DNA of 64,000 nucleotides from Mimachlamys varia. Lineage: Eukaryota; Mollusca; Bivalvia; Pectinida; Pectinidae. The stretch spans positions 7,829,432 to 7,893,431 of the forward strand of contig OX392540.1 in assembly GCA_947623455.1 (NCBI GenBank), read 5' to 3'. The notes under the pieces were generated by a model. It was not told the origin of the DNA. It made no database searches and worked only from the letters and a program-made list of their open reading frames with translations. Positions 1 to 11,148 of this stretch are shown here, piece after piece. The translations under genes and the position numbers were made by a program. Numbering within the stretch: position 1 is the stretch's first letter; each line of letters begins with the position of its first letter.

Positions 1-200
1 TGTGTGCTATTATCATGATGTGTGGTGTGGCCACGGTATGTAGTGTTCCCGCGATGTGTGGTGTACCTGCCATGTGTGGTTTTATCATGATGTGTGGTGT
101 GACCACGATATGTAGTGTTCCCGCGATGTGTGGTGTACCTGCCATGTGTGGTTTTATCTTAAAGTATAGCGTGCTACCTAGATGTTTGGTGTTTCGACAA
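1..200. repeat. end of 72-bp minisatellite array (U1 copy)
   Basis: Tail of the same array seen complete at 15425-16445, cut by the window edge. Two 72-bp units, each of four 18-bp subunits starting ATGTGTGGTGT or similar, then a degraded end (about 165-200) that joins the receptor-unit leader. The junction at 180-215 is the same as at 16450-16485. Confidence 0.9.
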
Positions 201-550
201 GTTTAAAAGTTTTATTAGAAAAGCCGAACGTGCGTTCCTTTCTTTCACTATTGTATTATTCAAGATATATATGTAAGTCTATTTCATTTAAAACTAATCT
301 AATAAAATTGCAAAAACTGTCTATCTTTTGTCAACAGATCTTATTAAGAGATCGTTTGCCACTGGTTTAAAAATATAAACAAATGTGATAGTAATGAGTC
401 GTTAGAACGTGCGCTATGTCGAACAGTTCTACAGCTGAGTGACAGGATTAAATAACCTTCCCGAAGTAAAGCCTTTGTATAGGTATTTACTAATCGAGGA
501 CTGACTGTAATATGCGTTTTTATGTTATTGAACCTTTACGATATAAGGTG

Positions 551-745
551 ATAATACAGATTTCTAAGCCAATAGAAATGCCTCTTGCAAACATGAGGTT
601 ATAATACAGATTTCTAAGCCAATAAAAATGCCTCTTGCAAGCATGAGGTTATAATACAGATATCTAAGCCAATAAAAATGCCCCTTGCAAGCATGAAGTT
701 ATAAAATAGATTTCTAAGCCAATAAAAATGCTCTTACAAGCAAGA
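551..745. repeat. 50-bp tandem repeat, about 4 copies
   Basis: Units start at 551, 601, 651 and 701 with ATAATACAGATTTCTAAGCC and differ by a few bases. The U2 block has the same four copies at 16820-17014, U3 has about one (near 27770) and U5 about two and a half (47462-47590). Copy number therefore varies between blocks. The rest of 201-995 is unit leader sequence shared with the other blocks, and I see no gene in it. Confidence 0.9.
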
Positions 746-995
746 TCAAAATGCATGTACATATGCATGTATAAACTTAAAACAGCATGTGCAAATTCGT
801 ACACGATTTATATTTTGGATTTCTAAAGTATACTTTCGGATAGACTCAAACACGTATTGATATAATGACAACATGCGAAATTTATCCGAAACACACACAA
901 AAATAGGTGTAGCAAATGGCACAAAATGTTTCAGATGAAAGACGATGTATGCGTTTTACCGGTTTGAAAGGTTAAAGTTGTTATACAGGCCTAAG

Positions 996-1378
996 TCACA
1001 TTGCGGTTTCAGAAAAGAAATGTCCATCATTATCTGTGTTTCTGTTTTTAATCCGTTTCAATATTTTTTTCCAGAATATCTTTCTTGCCGAATAGAGCTT
1101 ACTCCCATCAAAGCTGTTGTCATCAGGCCATATAATAGGACTCTGCTCATCCAAGGTTTTACGAATCAGTTCTGGAAACTCACTTGGCTTCGTATCATTT
1201 AATAGAATAACGATATTTATATGTTCTCGTCCGTCACGAAACGAATATACACTAGTCTGTCTCAATAAGACGTTAATTCATTCAGTTTTTAAAATAATTC
1301 CAGCTTACAACAAAAACAGACTTTCGTGAGCTATCGATGGCGTTCATAATGTTGTCACATCTGTTTAATCCCGCATAA
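996..1378 (-). pseudogene. TIR-domain relic a of block U1
   Basis: Minus-strand C-terminal part of a receptor TIR domain. An open stretch (1265-996) carries the SVYSFRDGRE segment, the WPDD segment and the FW box (ARKIFWKKILKRIK), ending near SETAM. Upstream to about 1378 the preceding TIR piece (NIMNAID, then SRKSVFVVS) is still readable but out of frame. No LRRs or membrane helix remain here. It matches relics at 17265, 28058 and 47837 and the longer U4 TIR at 35868. The missing half and frame break make function unlikely. Confidence 0.85.
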
Positions 1379-2064
1379 TAATGAAATAGCATATTATGAT
1401 ATGTTTATATAGAAATGTACCTTAATCAAGAGAAAGCTAGTCTGAAAGTTAGATAAGAAATTATTTTGATTTGTACCCCTGAACTTGTGCGTGCATAATT
1501 TCTTTCACAACCGTAATCTGATATTGTCCACACGAGGGAGTTATTTTTCATGTTCAGTCATCCCACAACTGCTGACGAAATCCTTTGAAGAGTTATACCC
1601 GATATCGCTACCAAAATCACATCTGTGTTGTCAGTTTGTCATATACACTGTCTATCGTGTAAACTTCCGGGTAGAGTGTCTGACGTTTTATGTTCGACGT
1701 TCCTGTAAATATTTCTATTTCAGAATTGTTGGACTCAATTTACTCGTGTGTTTTTCATTAACTCGAGAAACACAGTGTTTATCTACATTTCTGTTCCAAT
1801 TATTTTGAATCTGAAAAGAAAGTTGGTAAATGATAACGATTGAAGTAAACAGTTGATTAGACTTTTAATTGAATTTGTACTAATTAATTAAATATCATAC
1901 ATACTTAGATACCAAACACAGACATATACTTAGTGTGTTCACAATATTGATTTTATACATCTATTGAGATTCATATACAATATCAAGAATTTGTCGATAT
2001 TCACATTTTACAATAAGCGATGTACTACTATACTGATCCTTGTTCACGCTGCTAATTCTTAACA
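1379..2064. other. 3' flank between two TIR relics
   Basis: No gene recognised. The segment resembles the 3' flank of the full receptor (for example around 3300-3450, both containing an ACTTCCGGGTAG stretch), which suggests each relic was once a whole gene with its own flank. A TTAA at 1422-1425 is the empty site for the MITE inserted at the matching place in U3 and U5. Confidence 0.6.
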
Positions 2065-2560
2065 GTAATATTTATTTATATGAGTGGTTCTTTTTTTCAT
2101 TCGTCTTAGCAACTTTTTTCCAAAATACCTTGGTAGTTCTTTTAGAGTATTTGTACCACAAGTGTGTTCGTCAGACCATGTTAAAGAATAATCTCATCCA
2201 AGTTTTTACGATTAAGCTTTGAAAATGCATTTCGCCGCATATCATCAAATAGAATAATGACATTCTTGTTTTCCCGTAACTGGTGAGTTCCTTTGTAAAA
2301 GTTTGCCATTCATTCTTTTCAAATAATAGCTTACAACTAAAATAGACTTGCGAGAGTAATCGATAGCATTTATAATGTTGTCATATAGGTCTAATCTCAA
2401 ATCGAAACTTTTTATCATCAAAACAGTATTCAATTTCTGTTTCCTGCTTCCAGCCAAAGACAAACGGTATACCAAGATAAGTAAGCTGACGTCAACAAAC
2501 ATGCCTTACACAATCCAGTACACTGCTTACAAATCGACGTCAAATGGCGTCTTTTTAAGA
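2065..2560 (-). pseudogene. TIR-domain relic b of block U1
   Basis: A second decayed TIR domain on the minus strand. The clearest segment (about 2440-2330) keeps KSFDLRLDLYDNI then NAIDYSRKSILVVS, the BB-loop to box-2 region. The C-terminal part around 2065-2240 keeps the WSDEH-like segment and a VFWKK-type FW box in other frames. The equivalent relic in U3 (29515-30075) also keeps a membrane helix. Frameshifts and stops make it a pseudogene. Confidence 0.8.
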
Positions 2561-4382
2561 TGTTTGAACAAAATATTCACTGAAAACATTCTCGGTATAC
2601 AATCAACATCACTGATAATTATCCAACTGTAAGAAAACGCCACATATCAGTTGTGATATCTATGCGGCAACGAACCAGACATTGTCGCTCCAAGTGACGT
2701 CACGCAATCGTCACATCCGGCCGGATTCATGAATGAAATACCAGAGGAAACTCGCCCGACAAAGTCAAACTTACATTTTTGAGTCATTTTTTTCTAATCA
2801 CAAGGGACAATTCATCAGTCATAAGATTAGTTAAAACTGTCTGAAAGTTTGTCATACGATGTCTTTATTTTATAAATTGTTTTAATTGCAAGAGTCAATT
2901 GTGTTGGACTACTTCTTCGTTCGCCGGTATATTTGACCTACATTTGTGTGTCGACGGTATAGGTTATAGGGTTCGACATATCAAACTCATTTGGCGAGAA
3001 CGGCAAAAACAAAATCTGTTTAGGATTGGAAAAGACGATTAAACATCACATGATTGAAATAATCTGTCATTCGTTTCTCTTCATATCAAATTTATGATAC
3101 TCGTTTAGAAGATTATGATTCAAAACTAGTATCATAATTTAATATGAAGAGAAACTCATGACAGATCCTCTATGTAAACAAGCCGTTCATGGTGATAGAA
3201 AAGAAAATTAACCACAAATAAAAAAGACAGTATTCTTATATGTAAGCTGATCATCACCGTTTGTATCTTAGCAATACAATAAAGTCTGCTAACTTGAATA
3301 TGCCCTTCTCATGTTCACTGAACCTTCACCTGCTGACGTAATGCTATACAGGGTGACACGTGTGTCGCTAGCACAATAAAATCTGTCCTGGCATGTTTCG
3401 TGAAGACTTCCGGGTAGTGCGAATTGGGAACATAGTATCTGTTTCTCAGTTTGACTTGCTTGCATTACATGGATAAATCATAAGTGTGAACATTGATTAT
3501 TTGTTTCATATAAGAAATAACCGATCGAGGTGACCCGATAATACAATGTTTATTAGCATCTGTTCTGAATATGTTTAGTACGACTTTAAACAGAAAAAAT
3601 GTAAATAATAAATTACATTTATAATTCACTTGCTCTCATGACATTAAATCACACACATGATAGGGTACTGAGCACTGACATACATACAAAGTATTCACAA
3701 TAGTAATAACACATAGTTAATAAACATATACAGTTCTAGGTTTGCAAAATGTTTCACAACGTGCGGTATACGCTCGATATTGTTGCAAAAAAATGACAAC
3801 GACACAAACCACAGTGATTATTATTAACGCACAAAAAACTAACGTTTTACGATGGCAATAGTCGTTGGTGTACACTGCAAATGTCACGCTTGATATTCAT
3901 AATATATTTCTATACTTGCGAAAGAAACATATGCGTATATTTCAACCTACGTGCTGTCTTTTATTTAAATAAATGTTTTTTTTTTCTTATTTTTTTTTAA
4001 ACGAAACAAATAGGCACGTGTCAATGTTAAACACATGGTGACACGCTCTCTTTCAGGTAAACATAACAACCAGTTTTTAGCCCTGTACATTGACTATAAT
4101 TGTCTCTTCCCGTTGCATTTGCATCAATCCCATGTTTGCATTCCGTTCACAAAGCTACACATATTAGCTGTCTTTCTCAGACACTAGTCAGATCTATCAT
4201 CAAAATTGTATTTACCTGATCTTTTACCTAGGGGCTAAATCTGTTCATGAATGTCTCGTTGTCACTGCAAACATGTTAACATGGACCGGAAAGAACGAGT
4301 GTGCGTTACCATAATTATACAATAGCAAAAAAATAAAAATATACATTTTCTTAATAACTCCCATATATATATTCATCTTAGG
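2561..4382. other. 3' flank of U1 receptor gene
   Basis: No gene recognised. This stretch is very nearly identical to 18829-20621 (by eye well above 98%) and is recognisable at 30076-31477 and 49876-51297. It contains the foldback repeat at 3062-3166. T-rich runs near 3970-4010 could hold the 3' end of the minus-strand transcript, with AATAAA on the minus strand near 3960-3970, but this is weak. Confidence 0.5.
3062..3166. repeat. foldback (inverted) repeat, about 48-bp arms
   Basis: The left arm 3062-3110 and right arm 3119-3166 are reverse complements with few mismatches; both contain TTTCTCTTCATAT and TATGATACT. The same structure lies at 19331-19435. In U3 and U5 the loop is enlarged by a second small hairpin. 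Likely a foldback MITE in the shared 3' flank. Confidence 0.85.
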
Positions 4383-6802
4383 TTACACTGTTGATTCGGA
4401 ATAAGCTTTCCCACTAAAATGTGGGTTTCCTCTTTTGATTCGTTTCAGCAAATTTTCCCAAAATTTCTTTCTGGCATTCGTTAACTTATTTTCAGCACAG
4501 GTGTGTTCGCCAGGCCATGCGATAGGACTTATTTCATCCCAGTTTTTGCGAATCATTTTCGGAAATTCACTCCTTCCCAAGTCATCTAATAGAATTATGA
4601 CATTCATGTGTTCTCGTCCGTCACGGAAAGCATAAACACTGGTCAATTGCATTGCAAATGCTTGCCATTCACTCTTAAAATAATTGCAGCTTACAACGAA
4701 AATAGACTTGCGAGAGTTATCGATAGCGTTCATTATGTTGTCACATAGGCCTTTTCCCAGCTCGAAACTTTTATCCTCGCAATAGTATTTAATATTTCCC
4801 TGCTCTAGCCAAGGAACAAGTGTTTTAGCAGTCCAAGAAGAATCGTCGTTACAGTAACTGATAAAGACATCGAATGGAAATACTTCATTTTCCAAAGGCT
4901 GTCTACACCACACTCTTAATTTCACACTGTGTCTCCAGACCATTCGGGATAGAACCGTTGCCATTATGAGAACGACAAACATTATCAGAGACGTAATTAA
5001 CCAGAATTGAGAAGAACATTGTTTCTGAAATTGATCAAATGTTTGAAGGAACGCCATCACCTTTATCCGACTACCATCAGCTGTATAACACCAGAGATCG
5101 TCTCTGTTATGTAAACTATTGGTAGTCCCAACCCAGGCAAGGAAGTCACGTGTTTCACAGTTACACAACAACGGATTCCCCAACAAATTTATAGTGAATT
5201 TGTAATATTTAGTTTGATATGTATCCAAAAGATCAATGTCTGATTTTGTAAACATTGATATGAGATTGTAACTAACATCCAACGTTTCTAATGCATAAAG
5301 ACCCACCAAGATGTGCGTTTGGAGGCTTAGCATTTTATTTGAGGAAAGAATTAACGTTTTCAGTGAATTTTGTTGATCTGCAAAAACACTTGGACCTAAT
5401 GACTCTATGTTATTGGCAGAAAGATCAAGGGCTGTGAGGTTGTGCATTCCTTTGAATAACATTTTCCTTTCCTTTCCAAGTACATTTCCGAGGTTACAAT
5501 GCTTTGCTTCTAACGTTGAGAGGTAAGGCATACCGGCAAACATTTCCGAGTTAGGTTCCGAACACTCCATCCCTGATATGTAAAATTCTGTAAGGTGAAC
5601 TAAACCTTTGATACGCCCATAGTAACACGACGGATGCCTCGATGAATAACTTAAATCAAAAATTTTGAGATTGTTACTTTCATGAAATGTCATATTTGAA
5701 AGCCTTCCACCTAAAGGGATTCGTGATAAATTGAGATATATAAGAGAATGAGGGAGAAAGAACGTTTTCTCTTCTGTAAGTGCTGTGGATCGTTTCTTGT
5801 ACATTCGAAAACTTTGATTTGAACTATTTACATGAGTTATAGACGGAAATAATACAAGAATGGTTAAAAGTTGAGGGGACTTCAAACTATTCCAGGATAT
5901 GTCTAATATTTCCAGGCATTTCCTACTCGACCAAGTTAACACAGCGCCCATGGATATCCCATTTATATCATTTCTTGTAAGATCCAGTCTTCGAACACAT
6001 ATTGTCCGTAGATGTACGAAGTCCGATTTTGTCAACAATACACCACTACTTGAAGTATAGTAATTATCTGTAAGTGTTAGGCATTCCATTTTTTTCTTTT
6101 GTAATCCATACAGGGTTTTCATCATATTCCGAATGTCCATTGTTCGCTCCGAGTTTAATTTGAGTGATAACAGATTATGAAATGGGGCTAATGCGTTAAT
6201 TTCGACTTTTTTCATCGGGAAACTTAAATCTAAATGAGATATAACTGATCGCTCAAGTCCAATGAATGTCGAATTTAAAAGCGATATTCTTTCTTTTACA
6301 AACTTAGACAAGTATAATTGTTTCAAATTTGTTAAATTTAAAAAGCCATTTCCGAAATGAAATCCTTCGAAAACATCTATTTGAAGAGTTTCAACCTGTG
6401 ACAAATACGATATAGCGGGCTCGGGGTAGGTTTTCTTCAAATGAAACTTATTTTGTCTTAAATCTAAATGCTTCAAATTCATTAAAGGTTGAAAAACCAA
6501 CGCATCGAACGATGAATTATCGAGAACATTTTTAGATAAATCGAGGTATCTAAGGTTTTGCAAACCGTCTAATGCTCCAGACGCAATCCTAGATAAACTG
6601 TTGGATGATAATATCAGATTTTCTAGTTCATGAAGATTTCTGAATGAATCCTTGTGTAATACAGTCAGGTTGTTGTTATGTAGATTTAACTCTGTCGTGT
6701 TGGTAGGTAAATCCTCCGGTACAGTTTGTAGACGACATCCTGAACACATGACCTTTGTCACTGTTCCTATGGTTACGACATTACAGCAGTCAGTCAGTCC
6801 AG
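4383..6802 (-). CDS. Toll-like receptor U1, main exon (LRR-TM-TIR)
   Basis: One open exon of about 805 codons from an acceptor AG (6804-6803) to a TAA. The first residues read GLTDCCNVVTIGT, then an LRR N-cap with paired cysteines (CSGC), many LRRs (LDLSKN-type repeats), a C-cap with NPLLCNC and later cysteines, a membrane helix (about residues 595-620 of the exon) and a TIR domain (about 635-785). TIR marks: box 1 FDVFISYC, box 2 region DNIMNAIDNSRKSIFVVS, FW box KKFWENLLKR. It has a single C-cap, as in vertebrate-type TLRs. Family knowledge: membrane pattern receptor signalling through TIR adaptors. The BB loop reads FELGK with no proline. The exon opens in phase 1, so a signal exon is needed; homology to U2 stops before its usual place, and the best candidate is 12099-12153. 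Only unbroken receptor exon in the window. Confidence 0.93.
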
Positions 6803-8229
6803 CTAGGAAATAAGTAAACAGATATCAAATAATTTAAATATCTAACTTAATGACATACTTATTATGTTTTATCAGTTTTTTTTCATATAGAAAAAAATAC
6901 AATCATGCAAATATTAGATTTCCCAACGGATAGCCTAAAATCTCGATAATAAGCCGCGGCCTATTTTTTTTTTTTTTTTTTGTAAGCAATCCAACGCTTA
7001 TTTTCGAATGCAGGCCTACTTTCAAGGCCGTCTCATTTTCGAAGTCATTTATCCCGTAAAGCAAGTAAGGCTTACGTCTTACTTTCGAAACCTAGCTTTC
7101 ATCGGACACAAAAGCATATTTCATTTTGCCGTCGTAGTGTAAATCAATAGTTAATAAGATGCAGGAATTTTTATAAATTGCCAGGATGTACCTTAATTTG
7201 ATCTTAAAACTTCAAACAGAACAACTCATACCCATAATGTGTTCATGTCGTATGCACGTGTCACTTGACAATTCAGTAACAGCGGTCATCAGAAAACGTT
7301 TTCTCCAGATTGGAAAGTATGATATACATGATGTACGTAAGTATATTTTACAAAACCAATAAATGTTTTATGTGACGTTTCGATGACTTAAACGTTATGT
7401 ACCCTGTCACCTTCATCAGACAAATGACAAGCAAAGCGTATGCACACAAAGACTTTATTTAGTTTGGCATCAATACCAATGTGTGTTATAGGAATGTAAC
7501 AACATTTGCGAAAGTATTCATTGTTTAAATAGGCGTTATCTTAACAGTTCCATGCCAAATTGAAGTTTTGATCTAAGTTATAAGGTAACTATTATTATAA
7601 ATAATATTTGTGCTTATGGTATTAAATACGTTTTCGATGTCGAAGAATTAGAACATATATTAAGGACCTACGATCATCTTTTACTATGAAACCCTAACAG
7701 GAAAGCTATATGTATAAATTTCTTCGTGTACAATTCTACAAAGATATATTTGAAAGCACAAAGTATTTAATACAGTACCTGGTTTATTCCTTATATCATA
7801 ATTTCCTTATATATGCACCTTCCTTTTAAACGACGTACTATCATAAACACATATTATGCAGTCCGTGTACTATATAAACATGCATTATAGAGACCACGTA
7901 CCACCTTAACGCATGTTTTCCACTAAATTTTATGTACATCTATGATAAACATCATTATCATCAATTGATATTGTTTACACTTTCTGCTAATCTTGGTCAC
8001 GAGGAGGTCAATATCTTATAAAAATAATAATAATAACATACAATATTTGTTATAGCGCCCTATCTAGCTAACATAATCCACGCTAAAGCGCTTTACAGTA
8101 CATAGATATACAATTCCCATACAATCAATACAATAGACACATACAGTTCTATCATATACAATTCTGATGAGTTCGCAGGAGCTGCCTTATCGGGCACTTA
8201 CTACTTGTACTACCTGGCTAATATCTCAA
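6803..8229. other. intron or upstream region of U1
   Basis: 6803 to about 7775 matches the U2 intron (23035-24018) with noticeably more differences than the 3' flank shows. Homology then stops at a TATTTAATAC-type junction near 7770, where U2 continues towards its signal exon. I see no exon in 7775-8229. A poly-T run lies at 6966-6980. Confidence 0.6.
7374..7419 (-). ncRNA. hammerhead-ribozyme-like motif
   Basis: On the minus strand: CTGATGA, then GGTGAC, a loop of about 18 nt, GTCATC, then GAAAC followed by GTC. CTGATGA and GAAA are the conserved hammerhead core, GGTGAC/GTCATC can pair as stem II (six pairs, one G-U), and GTC is the usual cleavage triplet. Stem I is weak and stem III would be only the palindromic ACGT, as in minimal hammerheads of Penelope-like elements that work as dimers. 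No Penelope reverse transcriptase is visible. The U2 intron has a shortened copy at 23621-23657. Confidence 0.5.
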
Positions 8230-8515
8230 TATGTGTGTGTATATGTATGCGTGTGTGCTGGAGATGAATTGTGTTCTGTTTGTAGTGGGACCGTGTTTCC
8301 AACGGCATCTTTTATAGTGCCACCACACTTGGATGCTACATCACAGATACTGTAACATCCACCCCAGACCATTTTATACTCCACCTGGGTTGTTGGAGTT
8401 GTGTGGGCAGGAGAAAAACACTTTCTCTGAATGTTCCATGCGTATGACGATAACGGGGATCGAACAGCATGGAAGGCCAGAGTGTTAACCACTCAACCGA
8501 TCCGCCCAAAAGATA
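8230..8515 (-). repeat. tRNA-derived SINE-like element
   Basis: Minus strand, starting near 8515: GGATCGGTTGAGTGG resembles a pol III A box and, about 40 nt on, TGTTCGATCCC resembles a B box. A body of about 200 bp follows and ends in a CA/TG-rich tail at 8230-8260. The layout is that of a tRNA-derived SINE. Target-site duplications were not resolved. Confidence 0.65.
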
Positions 8516-9343
8516 TTGACTTGATGTTTCTACTTTAAGAAAAATCGAGTCAATTTTGCGTTTATGGCGTCATAATCATTGTTACGTCACATTACAACAG
8601 TACCCCTCTGTAAGTTTCATGCTTTATCAAGATAGATAGAGTGCAATTTCAGTCTTTTGCAAACATTGTATATATAATATAAAAATTAAGGACTTATGAT
8701 GAGTTCAATATGGTGTTGTAAGGACCTGGTGGAATCAAATAATGACATTTTTTTGTTTTGTATTGTTACAATATTCTATTAATACAATAGTGTTTGAAAA
8801 CTGGATGAAAGGTCGTTGAAAAAAAATTGCTTGTAGTAAATTAAGTTGTAGTAATTTTAAATAAGAATATCAATTTATTATAAAAAAGATATAATTCATC
8901 CCTTTTCGTCCTCGTTCGATACTTTTTCTCGTCAAAAGGCCACACCTGTATTAAATAAGATATTCTGATGCGCGACAAAACTATATTTGAAGTTTTGTCA
9001 ACAAAGATTTATTCCAGTAATCAGTGTCGGGTAGTTCAGTGAATAGCTATCTTGCCTTTAACCAAGGCAACCTGAAAGTTATGTTCCAATTGAGCGTAAA
9101 AATGTGAGATCACCTGCCCAAAAACGTTTCTTAAGTATTATCCAATGACGCCTTGGGTTTTCTTTGATCTTTTCCTGGCGATAAATTGCATACCATGCGA
9201 TATTTCAGATATATGTGATATCTAAAATATCGCATGGCTTTTCTGATTGGTCCATTCAGCATTCAGTGGGCGGTGCCCATTTCAAAAGTGGGCGTGACAA
9301 ATCCACAAAGACATGGGAAAGATTTCAAACAAAAATATTATAC
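8516..9343. other. unrecognised spacer with a hairpin at 9193-9237
   Basis: No gene seen. At 9193-9237 a near-perfect palindrome has 20-bp arms (CCATGCGATATTT on both strands, one mismatch) around a 5-nt loop. It lies about 110 bp from the point (9344) where the large duplicon shared with 36474 onwards begins. Confidence 0.6.
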
Positions 9344-10967
9344 CAATCCGACAGTCGCTTTCCTTGTTATCTACCGTTTCCGTTTTGACCTTCTTGCACA
9401 TACTTTTTCCAAAATCCAATGCACGATAACTATTTTCCTTTTTATCTTCACTACTAGTTTCGACCTTCTTTCCACACTCCAATGCCCGACTGATTTCCAC
9501 TTGTTGAGACTCCGACGGTCTTTTGTAGTCACGGACCGCGGTACTGCGATGACCGGTCCTTTCCATAATGGACTGTTCATCGAACCCTGGAGTAAATAGA
9601 AAATAAATCTACGTTTACCATATTATCCATTATTGTTTAGATTAGAAAATACAAATGTGTACAACATTAACGTCAAACTTCCGTAACAGAAAAGTAAATT
9701 ATATAAAATGATTACGTGTACCGAGTATACATTTTTAATGTAATTTTTGACTTACCGGCTTGATACAGAGATGTGGCGCATGTCCTCTTTCCAGAGTGGT
9801 TGGAATAGTTCCCCTCAAATCCTGCGTCCTTGCACATGGTTTTCATTATGGTATTGAGTTTGTTTACTCCGATTGGCTGGAGTCCGAATTTGCCACACGC
9901 CAGCGGTCTCCTGTAAAATGGACCATCTCCAACTGTCTGTAGGTATTTTTGGTAAATATCGTATAAACTCAGGGGATGTCCGGATTCTGAAAAGTGTTTC
10001 ACATTTTTAGCCAAAATGTTCCTTTGGTGCAACCCCCCGGCGAAGTTTTTGTTGGTTCGTCCTTGAAATTCTATGAACGTTTTTCTATCACTATTCACCC
10101 CACAATGAAGCTGGGAAGTCTGTAAATCGCGATGTTCATCGTGACCACGTAGTCCAAACAATTTACAATTGTAATAGAATAACGTGTTGATAACAGCTTG
10201 CAAACTTGCTTGTACCAGAATGTCGGACTCCCACAATGTATTTTCCTGCTCCGGGGTGATGGGGTCGGCTTGTTTTAGCGATACACCAATTCCCACGTTG
10301 GCCAGTTGTTTCATTCTTGCATCCAGCGTTTTTCGAAAGTTCGTAAAACGACAATCCTTAGCATCCAGAAAGTTTTTGTCCGTTACATCATGTTCTCTCA
10401 TATATCTCAACACCGCCGACGATAGCTGGTACAGGGTCCTCGGGGGTATGGTGAGCCATCTGCTCTTCGTGTTTCAACCACAAAACACGACAGCATATGG
10501 TCAAGTTCACTAGCTGAACACGAAAGGATATCTGAAAACTGTTCAACGTCGGTTCTGTTGGTATTACGGAGAGTTCGCCATTTTTCCAGTACTCGGAAAC
10601 CCCATGAAGTATTCCTAATGGTGTTCTTGCTCTGTTGTGCACGTTGTAGATTTTTTATATCCGTTGCCGTGACTGGGGCACCGAACCGGTTGTTATCGTC
10701 CGTTTAAAACTCATCAACCCACTCTTTTGTATCAAATAACCCATTTTCAACCATAAAGTCCACTGACTGTATGTCTTTTTCCTCCAATTCGTACTTGTCG
10801 ACGGCCTGAGATAATGTTATATCATCAAGATCGCTGAAAACACCAGCATTAATGTCCCTTAGATCTCTCCAAGCTTTGTCAAGGTCTGCCATAGTTGACA
10901 TATATGACTGAAATGATTTTCTTCTGTGACAGAAAAGTGAAAGTGTTAGAAATGGTGGGGAAAACAT
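9344..10967 (-). pseudogene. Crypton-type tyrosine recombinase, copy 1
   Basis: Minus-strand gene of a Crypton/KIAA1958-like tyrosine recombinase. The N-terminal region (starting about MADLDKAWRDL) runs to an in-frame TAA at 10704. The same frame then continues through a core-binding region (NTSWGFRVLEKWR) to a 1-bp shift in a C/G run near 10447. The catalytic region follows: FGLRGHDEHRDL (first Arg), HSGKRTCATSLYQAG (His/Arg), a 169-bp intron (9755-9587, GTAAG to CAG) and MERTGHRSTAVRDYKR with the presumed tyrosine nucleophile. The intron splits codon G of QAGF exactly. Coding sequence runs off the duplicon edge at 9344. The stop and frameshift are shared with copy 2, so they predate the duplication. 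Enzyme role (single-strand DNA cut and rejoin) is from family knowledge. Confidence 0.85.
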
Positions 10968-11079
10968 CGCCGTGACACTGATCGGCCTAATCGGCTCCTA
11001 ATAGGTTTTAGCTCCGCCCCTTGGCACGTGGGTTACGAAAACCTCGGCGGTCATTGGATAAAACAGATACATAATTGAC

Positions 11080-11148
11080 ACTCGTAAGGTATCGGATATA
11101 TCACACTCGTCCTTCGGACTCGTGTTATATATTCGATACATTACTCGT
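11080..11148. repeat. imperfect palindrome upstream of recombinase
   Basis: Arms 11080-11110 and 11118-11148 are reverse complements with about six mismatches. Each is bounded by ACTCGT and carries GTATCG-ATATAT in the middle. It lies about 110 bp upstream of the recombinase start and is repeated in copy 2 at 38200-38268. It could be an element end or just a hairpin. 11149-12098 holds nothing I recognise. Confidence 0.6.

Noticed and set aside
1485..1808. Plus-strand ORF of about 107 codons kept in four blocks (1485, 17753, 28927, 48717)
   Set aside because: It lies in the spacer that resembles receptor 3' flank, matches no family, and the blocks are too recently duplicated for conservation to mean coding.
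4435..4635. Plus-strand ORFs antisense to TIR domains (here, 20674, 31530, 51338)
   Set aside because: Shadow frames of the conserved TIR codons.
9712..9760. Recombinase ending at the stop after MYTRYT
   Set aside because: That tail reads through a splice donor (GTAAG at 9755-9751); the spliced frame restores the tyrosine motif in the next exon.
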